Source: Sphingomonas sp. So64.6b
GTDB lineage: Bacteria > Pseudomonadota > Alphaproteobacteria > Sphingomonadales > Sphingomonadaceae
Length of the DNA: 64,000 nt
Assembly (NCBI RefSeq): GCF_014171475.1
Contig: NZ_CP048817.1
Span: 3,348,001 to 3,412,000, forward strand
Direction of reading: 5' to 3'
In this document: positions 19,343 to 27,607 of the stretch, piece by piece
How positions within the stretch are numbered: the first letter of the stretch is position 1
Layout of the letters: the number at the start of each line of letters is the position of its first letter
Made by a program: the position numbers and the translations under genes
The notes under the pieces: model-generated
Databases searched by the model: none
What the model was told of the DNA's origin: nothing
The model's input: the letters and a program-made list of their open reading frames with translations, nothing else

Positions 19343-20118
19343 GTCGAGTCATCGGAGCCCGGTCAGTGGAGGGGGACGTCATCGGCGAAGATATGGCACG
19401 AACGTCGTCGCTCACCGACGATGTGTTCGCGAAACTCGAAGCGCAGATTCGCTCGGGCGGGATCGCGCCGGGCTCGCGCCTGCCGACCCAGAAGGAAATC
19501 GCCCTTTCCGAGAATGTGAGCCGGACCGTAGTGCGCGAGGCGGTGGCCCGGCTCAGCGCGCAGGGCCTGACGGTTTCGCGCCAGGGTTCGGGCGTGTTCG
19601 TTGCCGATACCGCAGAATATCGCGCCTTCCAGATCACCAGGGACGAGCTCAACGAGCTGGCCGATGTGATCAAGCTGCTCGAGATGCGACTCGCGGTGGA
19701 GACCGAAATGGCGGGCCTTGCCGCCGCCCGGCGCACGACCGCGGACATCGGCGCGATCCAGGAAGCGCTGCATCAGATGAACGAGCAGAGTGGCGACCCG
19801 ATCGCTGCGGCCAAGGCGGATTCGGCATTCCATCTGGCCATCGCCCGCGCGACGCAGAATGACTATTATGTGCGGCTGGTCGATTTCCTCGGTCTGCGGC
19901 TGGTCCCGCCGCGCAATCTCTATCTGCGCGACCAGCCCGACGAGGCGCACGAAGCCTATGTCGCAAAGGTGCGCGGCGAACATGACGCGATCGTCGATGC
20001 GATCGTCCGCATGGATCCGCAGCGCGCACGCGAAGCGGCGCGCCACCATATGCAGGAGAGCCTGAGCCGCCACTCGATGCTGAGCGCCAGTGCGCGGGTT
20101 CGCGACCGATCGGCCTGA
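19336..20118 (+). CDS. GntR family regulator, FCD (FadR-type) subfamily
   Basis: A 260-residue regulator. ATG 19336 is chosen because GGAG precedes it by seven bases and homology starts soon after; the open frame reaches 19207. The N-terminal winged helix (residues 25-90: DDVFAKLEAQIRSGGIAPGSRLP, EIALSENVSRTVVREAVARL, GLTVSRQGSGVFV) is standard GntR. The all-helical FCD domain (about 105-245) has the acidic/His metal-ligand pattern (FHLAIARAT, EHDAIVDAI). Family members sense uronates or their breakdown products and repress uptake genes. Three matching operators in this locus support local control of GH2, transporter and receptor. Confidence 0.9.
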   Translation: MTSRVIGARSVEGDVIGEDMARTSSLTDDVFAKLEAQIRSGGIAPGSRLPTQKEIALSENVSRTVVREAVARLSAQGLTVSRQGSGVFVADTAEYRAFQITRDELNELADVIKLLEMRLAVETEMAGLAAARRTTADIGAIQEALHQMNEQSGDPIAAAKADSAFHLAIARATQNDYYVRLVDFLGLRLVPPRNLYLRDQPDEAHEAYVAKVRGEHDAIVDAIVRMDPQRAREAARHHMQESLSRHSMLSASARVRDRSA

Positions 20119-20160
20119 TCAACACCGTGCGGCGGCCATGCGTTGACGGGAAAGACCAAG

Positions 20161-20174
20161 GTTGTATGATAACT
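20161..20174. promoter_or_regulatory. GntR/FCD operator upstream of transporter
   Basis: GTTGTATGATAACT fits TNGTNNNACNA with one mismatch and recurs exactly, in reverse orientation, at 23801-23814 before the TonB receptor. It lies 36 bases before a short leader frame and 104 bases before the transporter start. It shares GTATGA-pyrimidine-AA with the site at 19331. Confidence 0.65.
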
Positions 20175-20209
20175 TCATAAGCGAACGGCAAGTTTGTAGC
20201 GGAGAGATT

Positions 20210-20281
20210 ATGCAAGGGGCAAAGGTCGTGCCGGATCCGGCACGCGCATCCAGCCGCGATTTCCGGCGCGGTGCGGCATGA
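20210..20281 (+). CDS. Short leader ORF coupled to the transporter gene
   Basis: A 23-codon frame that begins with ATG 20210 after a strong GGAGAG site and ends in TGA at 20279-20281, which overlaps the transporter ATG (20278) as ATGA. The peptide begins MQGAKVVPDPARAS. The transporter itself has no good ribosome binding site of its own, so ribosomes finishing the leader may restart on it. The frame spans a perfect 18-base palindrome. It could be a real leader or an artefact of chance spacing. Confidence 0.45.
   Translation: MQGAKVVPDPARASSRDFRRGAA
20227..20244. repeat. Perfect 18-base palindrome in transporter leader
   Basis: CGTGCCGGATCCGGCACG is fully self-complementary and lies between the leader ATG and the transporter ATG. 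As RNA it could form a stem only with a strained loop, so a DNA-binding site is equally possible. Confidence 0.5.
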
Positions 20282-21597
20282 GCGGCGAGAGCGACGCAAT
20301 CGTTGCCGGCGCCGCGCGGCGGGCGCGTGGTTATCGTTGGGTGATCTGCGGCCTGCTCTTCGCCGCGACGGCGATCAACTATATCGATCGCCAGATGATC
20401 GGCGTGCTCAAGCCGCTGCTTCAGGCCGATCTCGGCTGGAGCGAGGGGCAATATGCCGACATCGTGTTCTGGTTCCAGGCGGCCTATGCGCTCGGTTATA
20501 TCGGCATGGGCCGATTCATGGACTTTGCCGGCGCACGTTTCGGCTATGCCGCCGCGTTCGCCTTCTGGACGCTGGCCCATGTCGCACATGGGCTGGTCCA
20601 TAGCGTTGCCCAGTTCGCCATGGTTCGCTTCGCGCTGGGCTTAGGCGAATCCGGCAATTTCCCCGCCGGGCTCAAGGCCGTGGCGGAATGGTTTCCGCAG
20701 CGCGAGCGCGCGCTGGCGATCGGCATCTTCAACGCCGGCGCCAATGTCGGCGCGATCGTCACGCCGCTGCTCATTCCCGCCGTGGCGCTGGCTTATGGCT
20801 GGCGCTTCGCATTCGTCGCGACGGGCGTGCTCAGTATTGTCTGGCTGATCGCCTGGATCGCGATCTACCGCGCGCCGGAAAAGCATGACCGGGTGAGTGC
20901 CGAGGAACTCGCGCTGATCCGCAGCGATCCCGAGCCGTCGGTCGAACGCCTGCCGTGGCGCCGGTTGTTCGCGGTGCGCGAAACCTGGGCCTATGCGGTG
21001 CCGAAGTTCCTGACCGACCCGATCTGGTGGATGTTCCTGTTCTGGCTGCCCGACTTTCTCGGCCGGCGCTACGGGCTCGACCTCAGAAGCTTCGGCCCGC
21101 CGCTGGTGGCAATCTATGTCCTGTCGGACGCAGGCAGCGTGATCGGCGGCTGGGCCTCGTCGCGGATGATCAAGGCCGGCCTGACGCCGAACCGCGCGCG
21201 CAAGTTCACCATGCTCGCCTGCGCGGTGGCCGTGTTGCCGATCGTTACCGTGCAATATGTCGATTCGCTGTGGATCGCGGTGTTGCTGATCGGGCTGGCG
21301 ACGGCCGGACACCAGGCTTTCTCCGCCAATTTGCTGACCTTGCCCTCCGATATCTTCCCGCGCGCCGCGGTAGGATCGGTGGTCGGCATCGGCGGTACGG
21401 CAGGTGCGATCGGCGGCATGCTGATCGCCAAGTTCATCGGTTATGTGCTCGACGTTTCGGGGAGCTATGCGCTGGTCTTCGCGGTTGCGGGCGGCGCCTA
21501 TTTCGTCGCGCTCGCCGCACTCCATCTGCTCAGCCCAAGGCTGATTCCCGTCAATCCCGGCGCCACCCCGGCCCCCGTAATCGAGGACCATCCATGA
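20278..21597 (+). CDS. MFS transporter, ExuT-like hexuronate/anion:cation symporter family
   Basis: A 439-residue permease with twelve hydrophobic segments. The first helix and loop (ATAINYIDRQMIGVLKP) and the GLGESGNFPAGLKAVAEWFP motif are hallmarks of the ACS branch of MFS, which includes ExuT and other uronate importers. It would bring uronates, or small unsaturated oligomers, from periplasm to cytoplasm by proton symport. The start overlaps a leader frame and the stop overlaps the GH105 start by three bases, giving an operon transporter-GH105-kduI. A GntR operator stands upstream. Confidence 0.88.
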   Translation: MSGESDAIVAGAARRARGYRWVICGLLFAATAINYIDRQMIGVLKPLLQADLGWSEGQYADIVFWFQAAYALGYIGMGRFMDFAGARFGYAAAFAFWTLAHVAHGLVHSVAQFAMVRFALGLGESGNFPAGLKAVAEWFPQRERALAIGIFNAGANVGAIVTPLLIPAVALAYGWRFAFVATGVLSIVWLIAWIAIYRAPEKHDRVSAEELALIRSDPEPSVERLPWRRLFAVRETWAYAVPKFLTDPIWWMFLFWLPDFLGRRYGLDLRSFGPPLVAIYVLSDAGSVIGGWASSRMIKAGLTPNRARKFTMLACAVAVLPIVTVQYVDSLWIAVLLIGLATAGHQAFSANLLTLPSDIFPRAAVGSVVGIGGTAGAIGGMLIAKFIGYVLDVSGSYALVFAVAGGAYFVALAALHLLSPRLIPVNPGATPAPVIEDHP

Positions 21598-22790
21598 TCC
21601 TGCGTCCGCTCGCCGCGCTTGCACTGGCGCAACTCCTGACCGTGCCTGCCTTTGGTCAAGCGTCTCCCCGGGCCGCCCAACCCGCGGCACGGGAGGCGAT
21701 CGAAACCGCAACCAAGCTCGCCAAATGGCAGCTCGCCCGGATAGCGGATGCGACGCATGTGTCGCGCATTACCACCGAGACGCGCAATCCGCGCGCCTGG
21801 GAACAGGCGGTGTTTTGGATCGGCATGACCGCGCTGGCCGATGCCGGGGCCGATGCCGGGGCCGATGCCGGGGCCGATGCCGGGGCCGATGCCGGAAAGC
21901 GGCGCGAAATCCGTCAGGCGATTCTCGACATGGGCCGGGCCAATCAATGGCTGCCGGCGCGCCGACCCTTTCACGCCGACGATCTGGTTATCACCCAATC
22001 CTATCTGTGGGCGGCGCAGCACGGTGCCGGAGCCGCCGCGCTGGCGCCGACGCGTAAGGCCTTCGATTATGTCGTCACGCATAAACCCCGGGTGACGCTG
22101 GCCTTCTACCAGCCGCCCTCGGGCTATGACGACACCGAATGCCTGACGCGCTGGTGCTGGTGCGACGCGCTGTTCATGGCGCCGCCGGCAATGATCGAGC
22201 TGTCCCGCCAGACCGGCGACCGCCGTTTCCGCGACTATGCGATGCAGGAATATTGGGCGACGACCGACTTTCTGTTCGATCCGGCCGAACACCTCTTCTA
22301 CCGCGACAGCCGCTTTTTCGGGCGCCGCGACGACAAGAACCGCAAGCAATTCTGGAGCCGCGGCAATGGCTGGGTATTCGCCAGCATGCCGCGCATCATC
22401 CCGCTGCTGGCGCCGGGCAGCGCCGATCGCATCCGGATGGAGAAGCTGTTCCGCGAAATGGCGGCAAAGCTGAAGACACTGCAGAAAGCCGACGGCTATT
22501 GGGCGCCGTCGCTGCTGGCGCCCGAGGATTCGCCGCCCGAATCCAGCGGCACCGGCTTCTACACCTATGGCATGGCCTGGGGAATCAAGGCGGGGCTGCT
22601 CGACCGCCGCGAATATGAGCCAGTGGTTCGGCGCGGCTGGACGGCGCTCACTCGCGCGATCCAGCCGGACGGGCGTCTCGGCTGGGTGCAGCAGGTGAGC
22701 GACCAGCCCGAGCGCGTGGAGGCGAGCGACACCCAATTCTACGGCGTCGGTGCCTTTCTGCTGGCGGCCACGGCCGTCGCCGCGCTCTGA
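21594..22790 (+). CDS. GH105 unsaturated rhamnogalacturonyl hydrolase, secreted
   Basis: A 398-residue protein with a Sec signal (residues 1-20, ending AFGQA). The mature enzyme has the GH105 (YteR/YesR) pattern: [36 protein letters not shown] with the catalytic Asp in [29 protein letters not shown] and [13 protein letters not shown]. Such enzymes hydrate the double bond of unsaturated uronyl residues left by polysaccharide lyases and release 5-keto-4-deoxyuronate, the substrate of the next gene's product. A five-copy 12-base tandem repeat inserts an Ala-Asp-Ala-Gly run around residue 85. It overlaps the transporter gene. Confidence 0.9.
   Translation: MILRPLAALALAQLLTVPAFGQASPRAAQPAAREAIETATKLAKWQLARIADATHVSRITTETRNPRAWEQAVFWIGMTALADAGADAGADAGADAGADAGKRREIRQAILDMGRANQWLPARRPFHADDLVITQSYLWAAQHGAGAAALAPTRKAFDYVVTHKPRVTLAFYQPPSGYDDTECLTRWCWCDALFMAPPAMIELSRQTGDRRFRDYAMQEYWATTDFLFDPAEHLFYRDSRFFGRRDDKNRKQFWSRGNGWVFASMPRIIPLLAPGSADRIRMEKLFREMAAKLKTLQKADGYWAPSLLAPEDSPPESSGTGFYTYGMAWGIKAGLLDRREYEPVVRRGWTALTRAIQPDGRLGWVQQVSDQPERVEASDTQFYGVGAFLLAATAVAAL
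21837..21896 (+). repeat. In-frame 12-base tandem repeat inside the GH105 gene
   Basis: Five copies of GCCGATGCCGGG stand head to tail without interruption (the last ends in A instead of G). Being a multiple of three, they add four residues (Ala-Asp-Ala-Gly) per copy and keep the frame. The perfect identity indicates recent slippage, so copy number may vary between strains. Confidence 0.9.
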
Positions 22791-22807
22791 CATCGCTGGA
22801 GAATTCG

Positions 22808-23644
22808 GTGTTTCAAAAGACCTATTATGCCACCCATCCGGACATGATGGCGGGTGCCAGCAATGAAGACCTGCGTGACCGCTATCTCGTGAGCGGCCTG
22901 TTCCGGCCGGGCGAAATCATTCTCAACTATTCGCACGGAGAGCGTTTCATCATCGGTGGTGCCGTGCCCGCGGATGGTCCGCTTGCGCTGCCCGTGCGTT
23001 CCGAGCCGCCCAGCGACGCCGGGCGTCCGCTGCTCGAGCGGCGCGAGATGAGCGTGGTCAATATCGGATCGAGCGCAGGCACGGTGACCGTGGACGGGCA
23101 GGCGTTCGAACTCGCGCCGCGCGAGGCGCTCTATATCCCGATGAACGCGGCCGATGTGACGTTTGCCGGTGACGGTGCACGCTTCTACTTGCTGAGCGTC
23201 CCCGCGCACCGCGCGCTTACGCTGCACAAGCTGGCGCTTTCCGATGTGGTGCCGATGGAGCGCGGCAGCCTGGAGACTGCGAACGAGCGCAGCATCTATC
23301 AGTTGATCCTGCCGCACACTTGCGCCAGCGCTTCGCTGTGCCTGGGCATGACGATCCTCAAGCCCGGCAGCGTATGGAACACCATGCCGCCGCACGTCCA
23401 TGAACGGCGCTCCGAAATCTATCTCTATTTCGATTTGCCGGAGGACGACCGGGTGTTCCACTATATGGGTGAGCCTGACGCGCTGCGGCATATCGTCATG
23501 GCGAACGAGGAGGTCGTGATCTCGCCGCCCTGGTCGGTTCATATGGGCGCCGGGACGCGCGCCTATAGTTTTATCTGGGCGATGGCGGGAGAGAATCTCG
23601 ATTATAACGACATGAACGTGGTGGACATTTGTCAGTTGAGCTGA
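22808..23644 (+). CDS. kduI: 5-dehydro-4-deoxy-D-glucuronate isomerase KduI
   Basis: A 278-residue cupin of exactly the usual KduI length. It converts 5-keto-4-deoxyuronate to 2,5-diketo-3-deoxygluconate in the cytoplasm. The metal site is visible as [15 protein letters not shown] (two His and Glu) and a later His in PWSVHMG. Conserved flanking segments include [19 protein letters not shown] and the end [12 protein letters not shown]. The start is GTG 22808 with GGAG ten bases before it. It follows GH105 with 17 bases between, so the pair likely acts in sequence: GH105 makes the substrate that KduI isomerises. KduD, KdgK and KdgA are not in the window. Confidence 0.95.
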   Translation: MFQKTYYATHPDMMAGASNEDLRDRYLVSGLFRPGEIILNYSHGERFIIGGAVPADGPLALPVRSEPPSDAGRPLLERREMSVVNIGSSAGTVTVDGQAFELAPREALYIPMNAADVTFAGDGARFYLLSVPAHRALTLHKLALSDVVPMERGSLETANERSIYQLILPHTCASASLCLGMTILKPGSVWNTMPPHVHERRSEIYLYFDLPEDDRVFHYMGEPDALRHIVMANEEVVISPPWSVHMGAGTRAYSFIWAMAGENLDYNDMNVVDICQLS

Positions 23645-23800
23645 CGCACCACGATTGCCATTTGTGCTATAACATCGGGTTTCCGGCCCGGTTCAGGTTG
23701 CGGCGCTTTCCTGTGCAGATATTGGCGGCAAGCACGGAAAGACGCGCTCCGCGAGCGATATCCGGCATGAGCGCCGCGCCGCTCTGATCTCTCGCTCTAA

Positions 23801-23814
23801 AGTTATCATACAAC
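23801..23814. promoter_or_regulatory. GntR/FCD operator upstream of TonB receptor
   Basis: AGTTATCATACAAC is the exact reverse complement of the 14-mer at 20161-20174. It lies 83 bases before the receptor start, a normal place for a repressor site. The rest of the 252-base gap after kduI shows no clear terminator or gene. Confidence 0.65.
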
Positions 23815-23896
23815 TATTGCATCATGCGGCCTTGCGGGTTACAGCGCTGCACGAAGTCAAAAGACTCAACATTCATCGCGGGAGGGGAAGGAACCC

Positions 23897-26188
23897 ATGA
23901 AATTGCTCAACACCACGGCAGTGGCGCGCGCGCTGCTCGCCACCGGTCTCGTATTCGCGGGCGGGGGCCAGGCTCTTGCGCAGGACGCGTCTTCCAATCA
24001 GGCCCCATCTTCCGAACAGGCTGGACCTTCCACAACCGACCAGAGCATCGCCACGGGCGAAGATATCGTGGTCACCGCGCAGAAGCGTGAGGAACGCGTC
24101 CAGGACATCCCCCTCGCCGTGCAGGTCATCAGCGGCCAGACGCTGGAGGCGCAGGGAATCCGGGAATTCTCCGAACTGACCCGCGCCGCGCCCTCGCTGC
24201 TCGTCCGGTCGGCCGAACATCCGGTGAACGCGTCGGTATCGATCCGTGGTATCGGCACCTTCGCCTTCTCGCCCAGTGTCGAACCGAGCGTCGCGGTCCA
24301 GATCGACGACGTCCCGGTGCAGTTTCTTGCGCGTGCCTTCGCTGACCTTTCGGACATCGAACGGATCGAGGTTCTTCGCGGACCGCAGAGCACGCTCTAC
24401 GGGCGCGCCGCATCGGCGGGCCTGCTGAATATCGTGACGCAGGGGCCGACCTCCGAGTTGAGCGGCCGGATCAGCGGCCTGGCCACGACGGATAGCGAAT
24501 ACGGACTCAGCGGTTCCTTGTCGGGACCGATCTCGCCGACGCTGGGCTTCCGCGTCAGCGCGAACTACGACAATTTCAAGGGCAATGTCCGCAACCTGTT
24601 CAACGGCGACAAGGTCAACGGACGCGAGATTCTCTCGCTCCGTGGCAAGCTGGTGTGGGATCCGACCGATACGCTGAGCTTCACGGCGCAGGTCGGCTAT
24701 ATCGACGGCCACACCACGATCGGACGCCCGTTCATTCGCGTTTCGCCGGCGGCCCGGCTCCGCGGCGTTCCTGCCTATGATGCTTCGGTATTCGCCCCCG
24801 GTGTGACGTTCGGCGAGGACAATACCGACGTCGTCAACAACGTCACGTCGGGCACGGATTATACCGACTTCAGCCAGTCGCTGCGCGGCTCGCTCGATCT
24901 TGGTTTCGCCTCGCTCGTGTCGATCACGGCGTGGGACCATTTCAAGCAGTTCGATATTCTCGACCAGGATGAGTCGGCGATCGCCGCCCTCGACAACACC
25001 CAGGCCGGCACCTTCAACGTGCATTCCTTTTCACAGGAACTGCGACTGGTGTCGCCGGGCACTCAGCCGTTCCGCTATACTTTCGGCCTGTTCTATTCGA
25101 ACCTTGATGTGACGCGCGATTTCAAACGCGGTCCCTTCTTCTCGGTCGCGGACTGGTACGCCACCAACGGCAACAAGCAATACGCCGCTTTCGGTCAGCT
25201 CGAATATGACATCATCGAGGGCACCACGCTCATCGGCGGTGCACGTGTCGGCCGCAACAAGATCTATGTGACTTTCCAGGAGCGGACGGGTCTCCGACCT
25301 TATTTCGCGGGCGACAATCCGGAAACATATGAAACCTACAAGCTCGGCATCCAGCAGAAATTCACGCCCGACATCATGGCGTTCTTCACTTACGCTACGG
25401 GTCACAAGGGCGAAGCCTATGACGTCGGGACCGGGTTCAACGCGGGGCGGCTGGATCCGGTCCGTCCCGAAACCTCCAAGGATTGGCAGCTCGGCATCAA
25501 GACACAGTTCGCCGACCGCCGGGTGACGCTGAACGCGACGCTGTTCAACACGACGTTCGACGATTTCCAGGCGCAAGGTATCGAGACGATTGAAAGCCCC
25601 ACTGGAAGCACCACCAATTTCCGCCTGACGAACGTCGGCAAGCTGCGCACACGGGGCGTCGAGATCGAAGGCTCGGTGCGCGCTGGCGACGATCTGAATT
25701 TTTCGGGCGGCGTTACCTATACCGATGCGAAGATCCTCTCCTTCCCCTTTGCGCAATGCTATCCGGGGCAATCCCTCGCTCAGGGTTGCGTCGGCAGCCC
25801 GGCTCGACAGAATCTCGCGGGCTACCGCCCCGCACAGGCACCGGAATGGAAGCTTTCGCTCAGCGGCGACTATACGCCGCCGCTCACCTCCTCGCTGGAC
25901 GGCGTCGTGCAGGCTGCCTTTAACTATCAGAGCAAATTCAACTTCGGGATCAACAACGATCCCGAGACGATCCAGAAGGGTTATGGCATCCTGAACCTGT
26001 CGCTCGGCGTGCGCGAGCATGACAAAAAATGGGAGGTCGTGGCGTTCGTGAACAATGCCTTCGACAAGCAGTATTTCTTCAATATGAATAACTCATATGG
26101 AAACCAGGGCAACGCCCAGGCCATCCAGAGCAATCTGCCGCGTGATTTTCGGCGCTATGGCGGGATTCGTTTGTCCGCCAAGTTCTAA
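23897..26188 (+). CDS. TonB-dependent outer membrane receptor (uronate/pectin locus)
   Basis: A 763-residue receptor. A Sec signal ends near residue 29 (GGGQALAQ). A TonB box-like segment (EDIVVTAQKREERVQDIPLA) leads into the plug domain with VEVLRGPQSTLYGRAASAGL, then a beta-barrel ending in an aromatic-terminated strand (GGIRLSAKF). It imports oligosaccharides too large for porins, here presumably galacturonate-containing fragments handled by GH2, DUF2264 and GH105 in the periplasm. The start is after a GGGAGGGGAAGG purine-rich site. A GntR operator lies upstream and a strong terminator directly follows. Confidence 0.93.
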   Translation: MKLLNTTAVARALLATGLVFAGGGQALAQDASSNQAPSSEQAGPSTTDQSIATGEDIVVTAQKREERVQDIPLAVQVISGQTLEAQGIREFSELTRAAPSLLVRSAEHPVNASVSIRGIGTFAFSPSVEPSVAVQIDDVPVQFLARAFADLSDIERIEVLRGPQSTLYGRAASAGLLNIVTQGPTSELSGRISGLATTDSEYGLSGSLSGPISPTLGFRVSANYDNFKGNVRNLFNGDKVNGREILSLRGKLVWDPTDTLSFTAQVGYIDGHTTIGRPFIRVSPAARLRGVPAYDASVFAPGVTFGEDNTDVVNNVTSGTDYTDFSQSLRGSLDLGFASLVSITAWDHFKQFDILDQDESAIAALDNTQAGTFNVHSFSQELRLVSPGTQPFRYTFGLFYSNLDVTRDFKRGPFFSVADWYATNGNKQYAAFGQLEYDIIEGTTLIGGARVGRNKIYVTFQERTGLRPYFAGDNPETYETYKLGIQQKFTPDIMAFFTYATGHKGEAYDVGTGFNAGRLDPVRPETSKDWQLGIKTQFADRRVTLNATLFNTTFDDFQAQGIETIESPTGSTTNFRLTNVGKLRTRGVEIEGSVRAGDDLNFSGGVTYTDAKILSFPFAQCYPGQSLAQGCVGSPARQNLAGYRPAQAPEWKLSLSGDYTPPLTSSLDGVVQAAFNYQSKFNFGINNDPETIQKGYGILNLSLGVREHDKKWEVVAFVNNAFDKQYFFNMNNSYGNQGNAQAIQSNLPRDFRRYGGIRLSAKF

Positions 26189-26206
26189 CGATATCCCCAC
26201 TATTCG

Positions 26207-26240
26207 ACGGGCGCGCCGGCAACGGCGCGCCCGTTTGTAT
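26207..26240 (+). terminator. Intrinsic terminator after TonB receptor gene
   Basis: ACGGGCGCGCC (26207-26217) pairs perfectly with GGCGCGCCCGT (26224-26234) over a six-base loop and is followed by TTGTATTT. It lies 18 bases after the receptor stop and closes the polysaccharide locus. Confidence 0.85.
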
Positions 26241-26407
26241 TTGTAGAGAAGCGAGTTCTATTTGTTCTCGAGGCGCCGGCCGGCGCGGCTGGTTCGGGGA
26301 GAGATATCGTGCCGGATAATCATCGCCGCACGGAGCAGCTGAATTTCGAACCTGTCCACGATCGCCCTGGATCGACGACGCCAAACCAAAAAATATTTGC
26401 AGGGCCG

Positions 26408-26434
26408 TGTCGATTCTCGAACACCCCGTTCGTC
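26408..26434 (+). promoter_or_regulatory. ECF42-type sigma factor promoter
   Basis: TGTCGA (26408-26413), 17 bases, then CGTC (26431-26434). This fits the published ECF42 target (TGTCGA at -35 and CGA/TC at -10, recalled from work on Streptomyces) with normal spacing. It lies 47 bases before the yciI-like start and would let the sigma factor at 27608 drive its own operon. Confidence 0.7.
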
Positions 26435-26481
26435 GTTCCGATGTCAGGCCGATGATGCCGGCGCAAAAAAGGAGACAGACA

Positions 26482-26850
26482 ATGCGTGTGATTGTGTTCG
26501 TGAAGGCAACCGAGGACAGCGAAAAAGGCTTTTTCCCCACACCCGAGACGAACGAGATGATGGAGGCGATGGGCAAATATAATGATGAGCTGGTCAATGC
26601 CGGCATCATGCTTGCCGCCGATGGTCTCAAACCATCCTCGGATGGCAAGCGGATCGCGTTCGATGGTCCCGGCCGGACGGTCATCGACGGGCCTTTCGCC
26701 GAAACCCGCGAGCTGGTCGCGGGCTTCTGGCTCTGGGAAGTCAAGGACATGGACGAAGCGGTCGCCTGGGTGAAACGCTGCCCCAATCCGATGCCGGGAC
26801 CGAGCGAGATCGAAATCCGGCCGCTGTACGAAATGGCCGATTTGCAATGA
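26482..26850 (+). CDS. YciI-like (DGPF domain) protein
   Basis: A 122-residue protein with the YCII/DGPF pattern: MRVIVFVKATEDSEKG, KYNDELVNAGIMLAADGLKP and the signature DGPFAETRELVAGFWLWEV, ending in ERP-like IEIRPLYEMADL. ATG 26482 is taken because GGAG lies ten bases before it; the frame is open to 26407. The family is a dimeric alpha/beta ferredoxin-like fold with few known functions. Genes of this type accompany ECF42 sigma factors very often, as here. It is first in the three-gene set yciI-GST-sigma behind an ECF42-like promoter. Confidence 0.9.
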   Translation: MRVIVFVKATEDSEKGFFPTPETNEMMEAMGKYNDELVNAGIMLAADGLKPSSDGKRIAFDGPGRTVIDGPFAETRELVAGFWLWEVKDMDEAVAWVKRCPNPMPGPSEIEIRPLYEMADLQ

Positions 26851-26881
26851 GATCCGTGACCAACCAGTCGGAGTTTCAATC

Positions 26882-27535
26882 ATGACCATCACCATCACCG
26901 CCTTTGAGCGGTCCCCCGATCGCGGCAAGGGACTGGCGCGCGACATGCGGGTGCGCTGGGCACTCGAAGAAGTGGGTCAGCCCTATGACGTTCGCCTCGT
27001 GTCGTTCGCCGAAATGAAGGAACCCGCGCACCGCGCGCTCCATCCGTTCGGGCAGATCCCGACCTATGAGGAAGGCGATCTCGCCTTGTTCGAATCCGGG
27101 GCGATCATCTTCCACCTCGCGGAGCGCCATGCCGGCCTGCTGCCCGACGATGCGAACGGCCGGGCGCGCGCGATCGCCTGGATGTTCGCTGCGCTCAACA
27201 CGGTCGAGCCACCAATCTTCGACTGCAGCCTTGTGCAGATTTTCGAGCGCGACGAGCCCTGGTACGAGAAGCGTCTGCGCGCGATCGACGAGAGCATCCG
27301 GAAACGGCTCGCCGACCTGTCGCGCCGCCTTGGCGACGCCGACTGGCTCGATGGTGCGTTCAGCGCCGGCGACTTGCTGATGATAACGGTGCTGCTCAGG
27401 TTGAAGGCATCATCGAATATCCTGGACGACTATCCGAACCTCGCCGCCTATGTCGCGCGCGGCGAAGCGCGGCCCGCTTACCAGCGTGCTTTCGACGCTC
27501 AATTGGCGGTTTTCAACGCCGCATCGACCGGCTGA
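26882..27535 (+). CDS. Glutathione S-transferase family protein
   Basis: A 217-residue cytosolic GST. The thioredoxin-like N-terminal domain (1-80) includes HPFGQIPTYEEGDLALFESGAIIFHLAE, with the conserved cis-Pro (QIPTYE) and the glutathione-binding ESGAI segment. The helical C-terminal domain has the SAGDLLMITVLLRL N-capping motif. The usual N-terminal catalytic Ser/Cys region reads FERSPDRGKG and is not typical, so activity is uncertain. It lies 31 bases after yciI and 72 before the sigma gene, so it is probably induced with them, perhaps in a detoxification response. Confidence 0.87.
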   Translation: MTITITAFERSPDRGKGLARDMRVRWALEEVGQPYDVRLVSFAEMKEPAHRALHPFGQIPTYEEGDLALFESGAIIFHLAERHAGLLPDDANGRARAIAWMFAALNTVEPPIFDCSLVQIFERDEPWYEKRLRAIDESIRKRLADLSRRLGDADWLDGAFSAGDLLMITVLLRLKASSNILDDYPNLAAYVARGEARPAYQRAFDAQLAVFNAASTG

Positions 27536-27607
27536 TCGGGGCGCCCGCCCCCTTCCCCGACCGTCGCTGAAGGTGGAGACTAAGATCGGCGGCTGCTTGC
27601 CTCGCTC

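Noticed and set aside
21837..21896. Short tandem repeats as a CRISPR array
   Set aside because: The 12-base units have no spacers and lie in frame inside a glycoside hydrolase gene.
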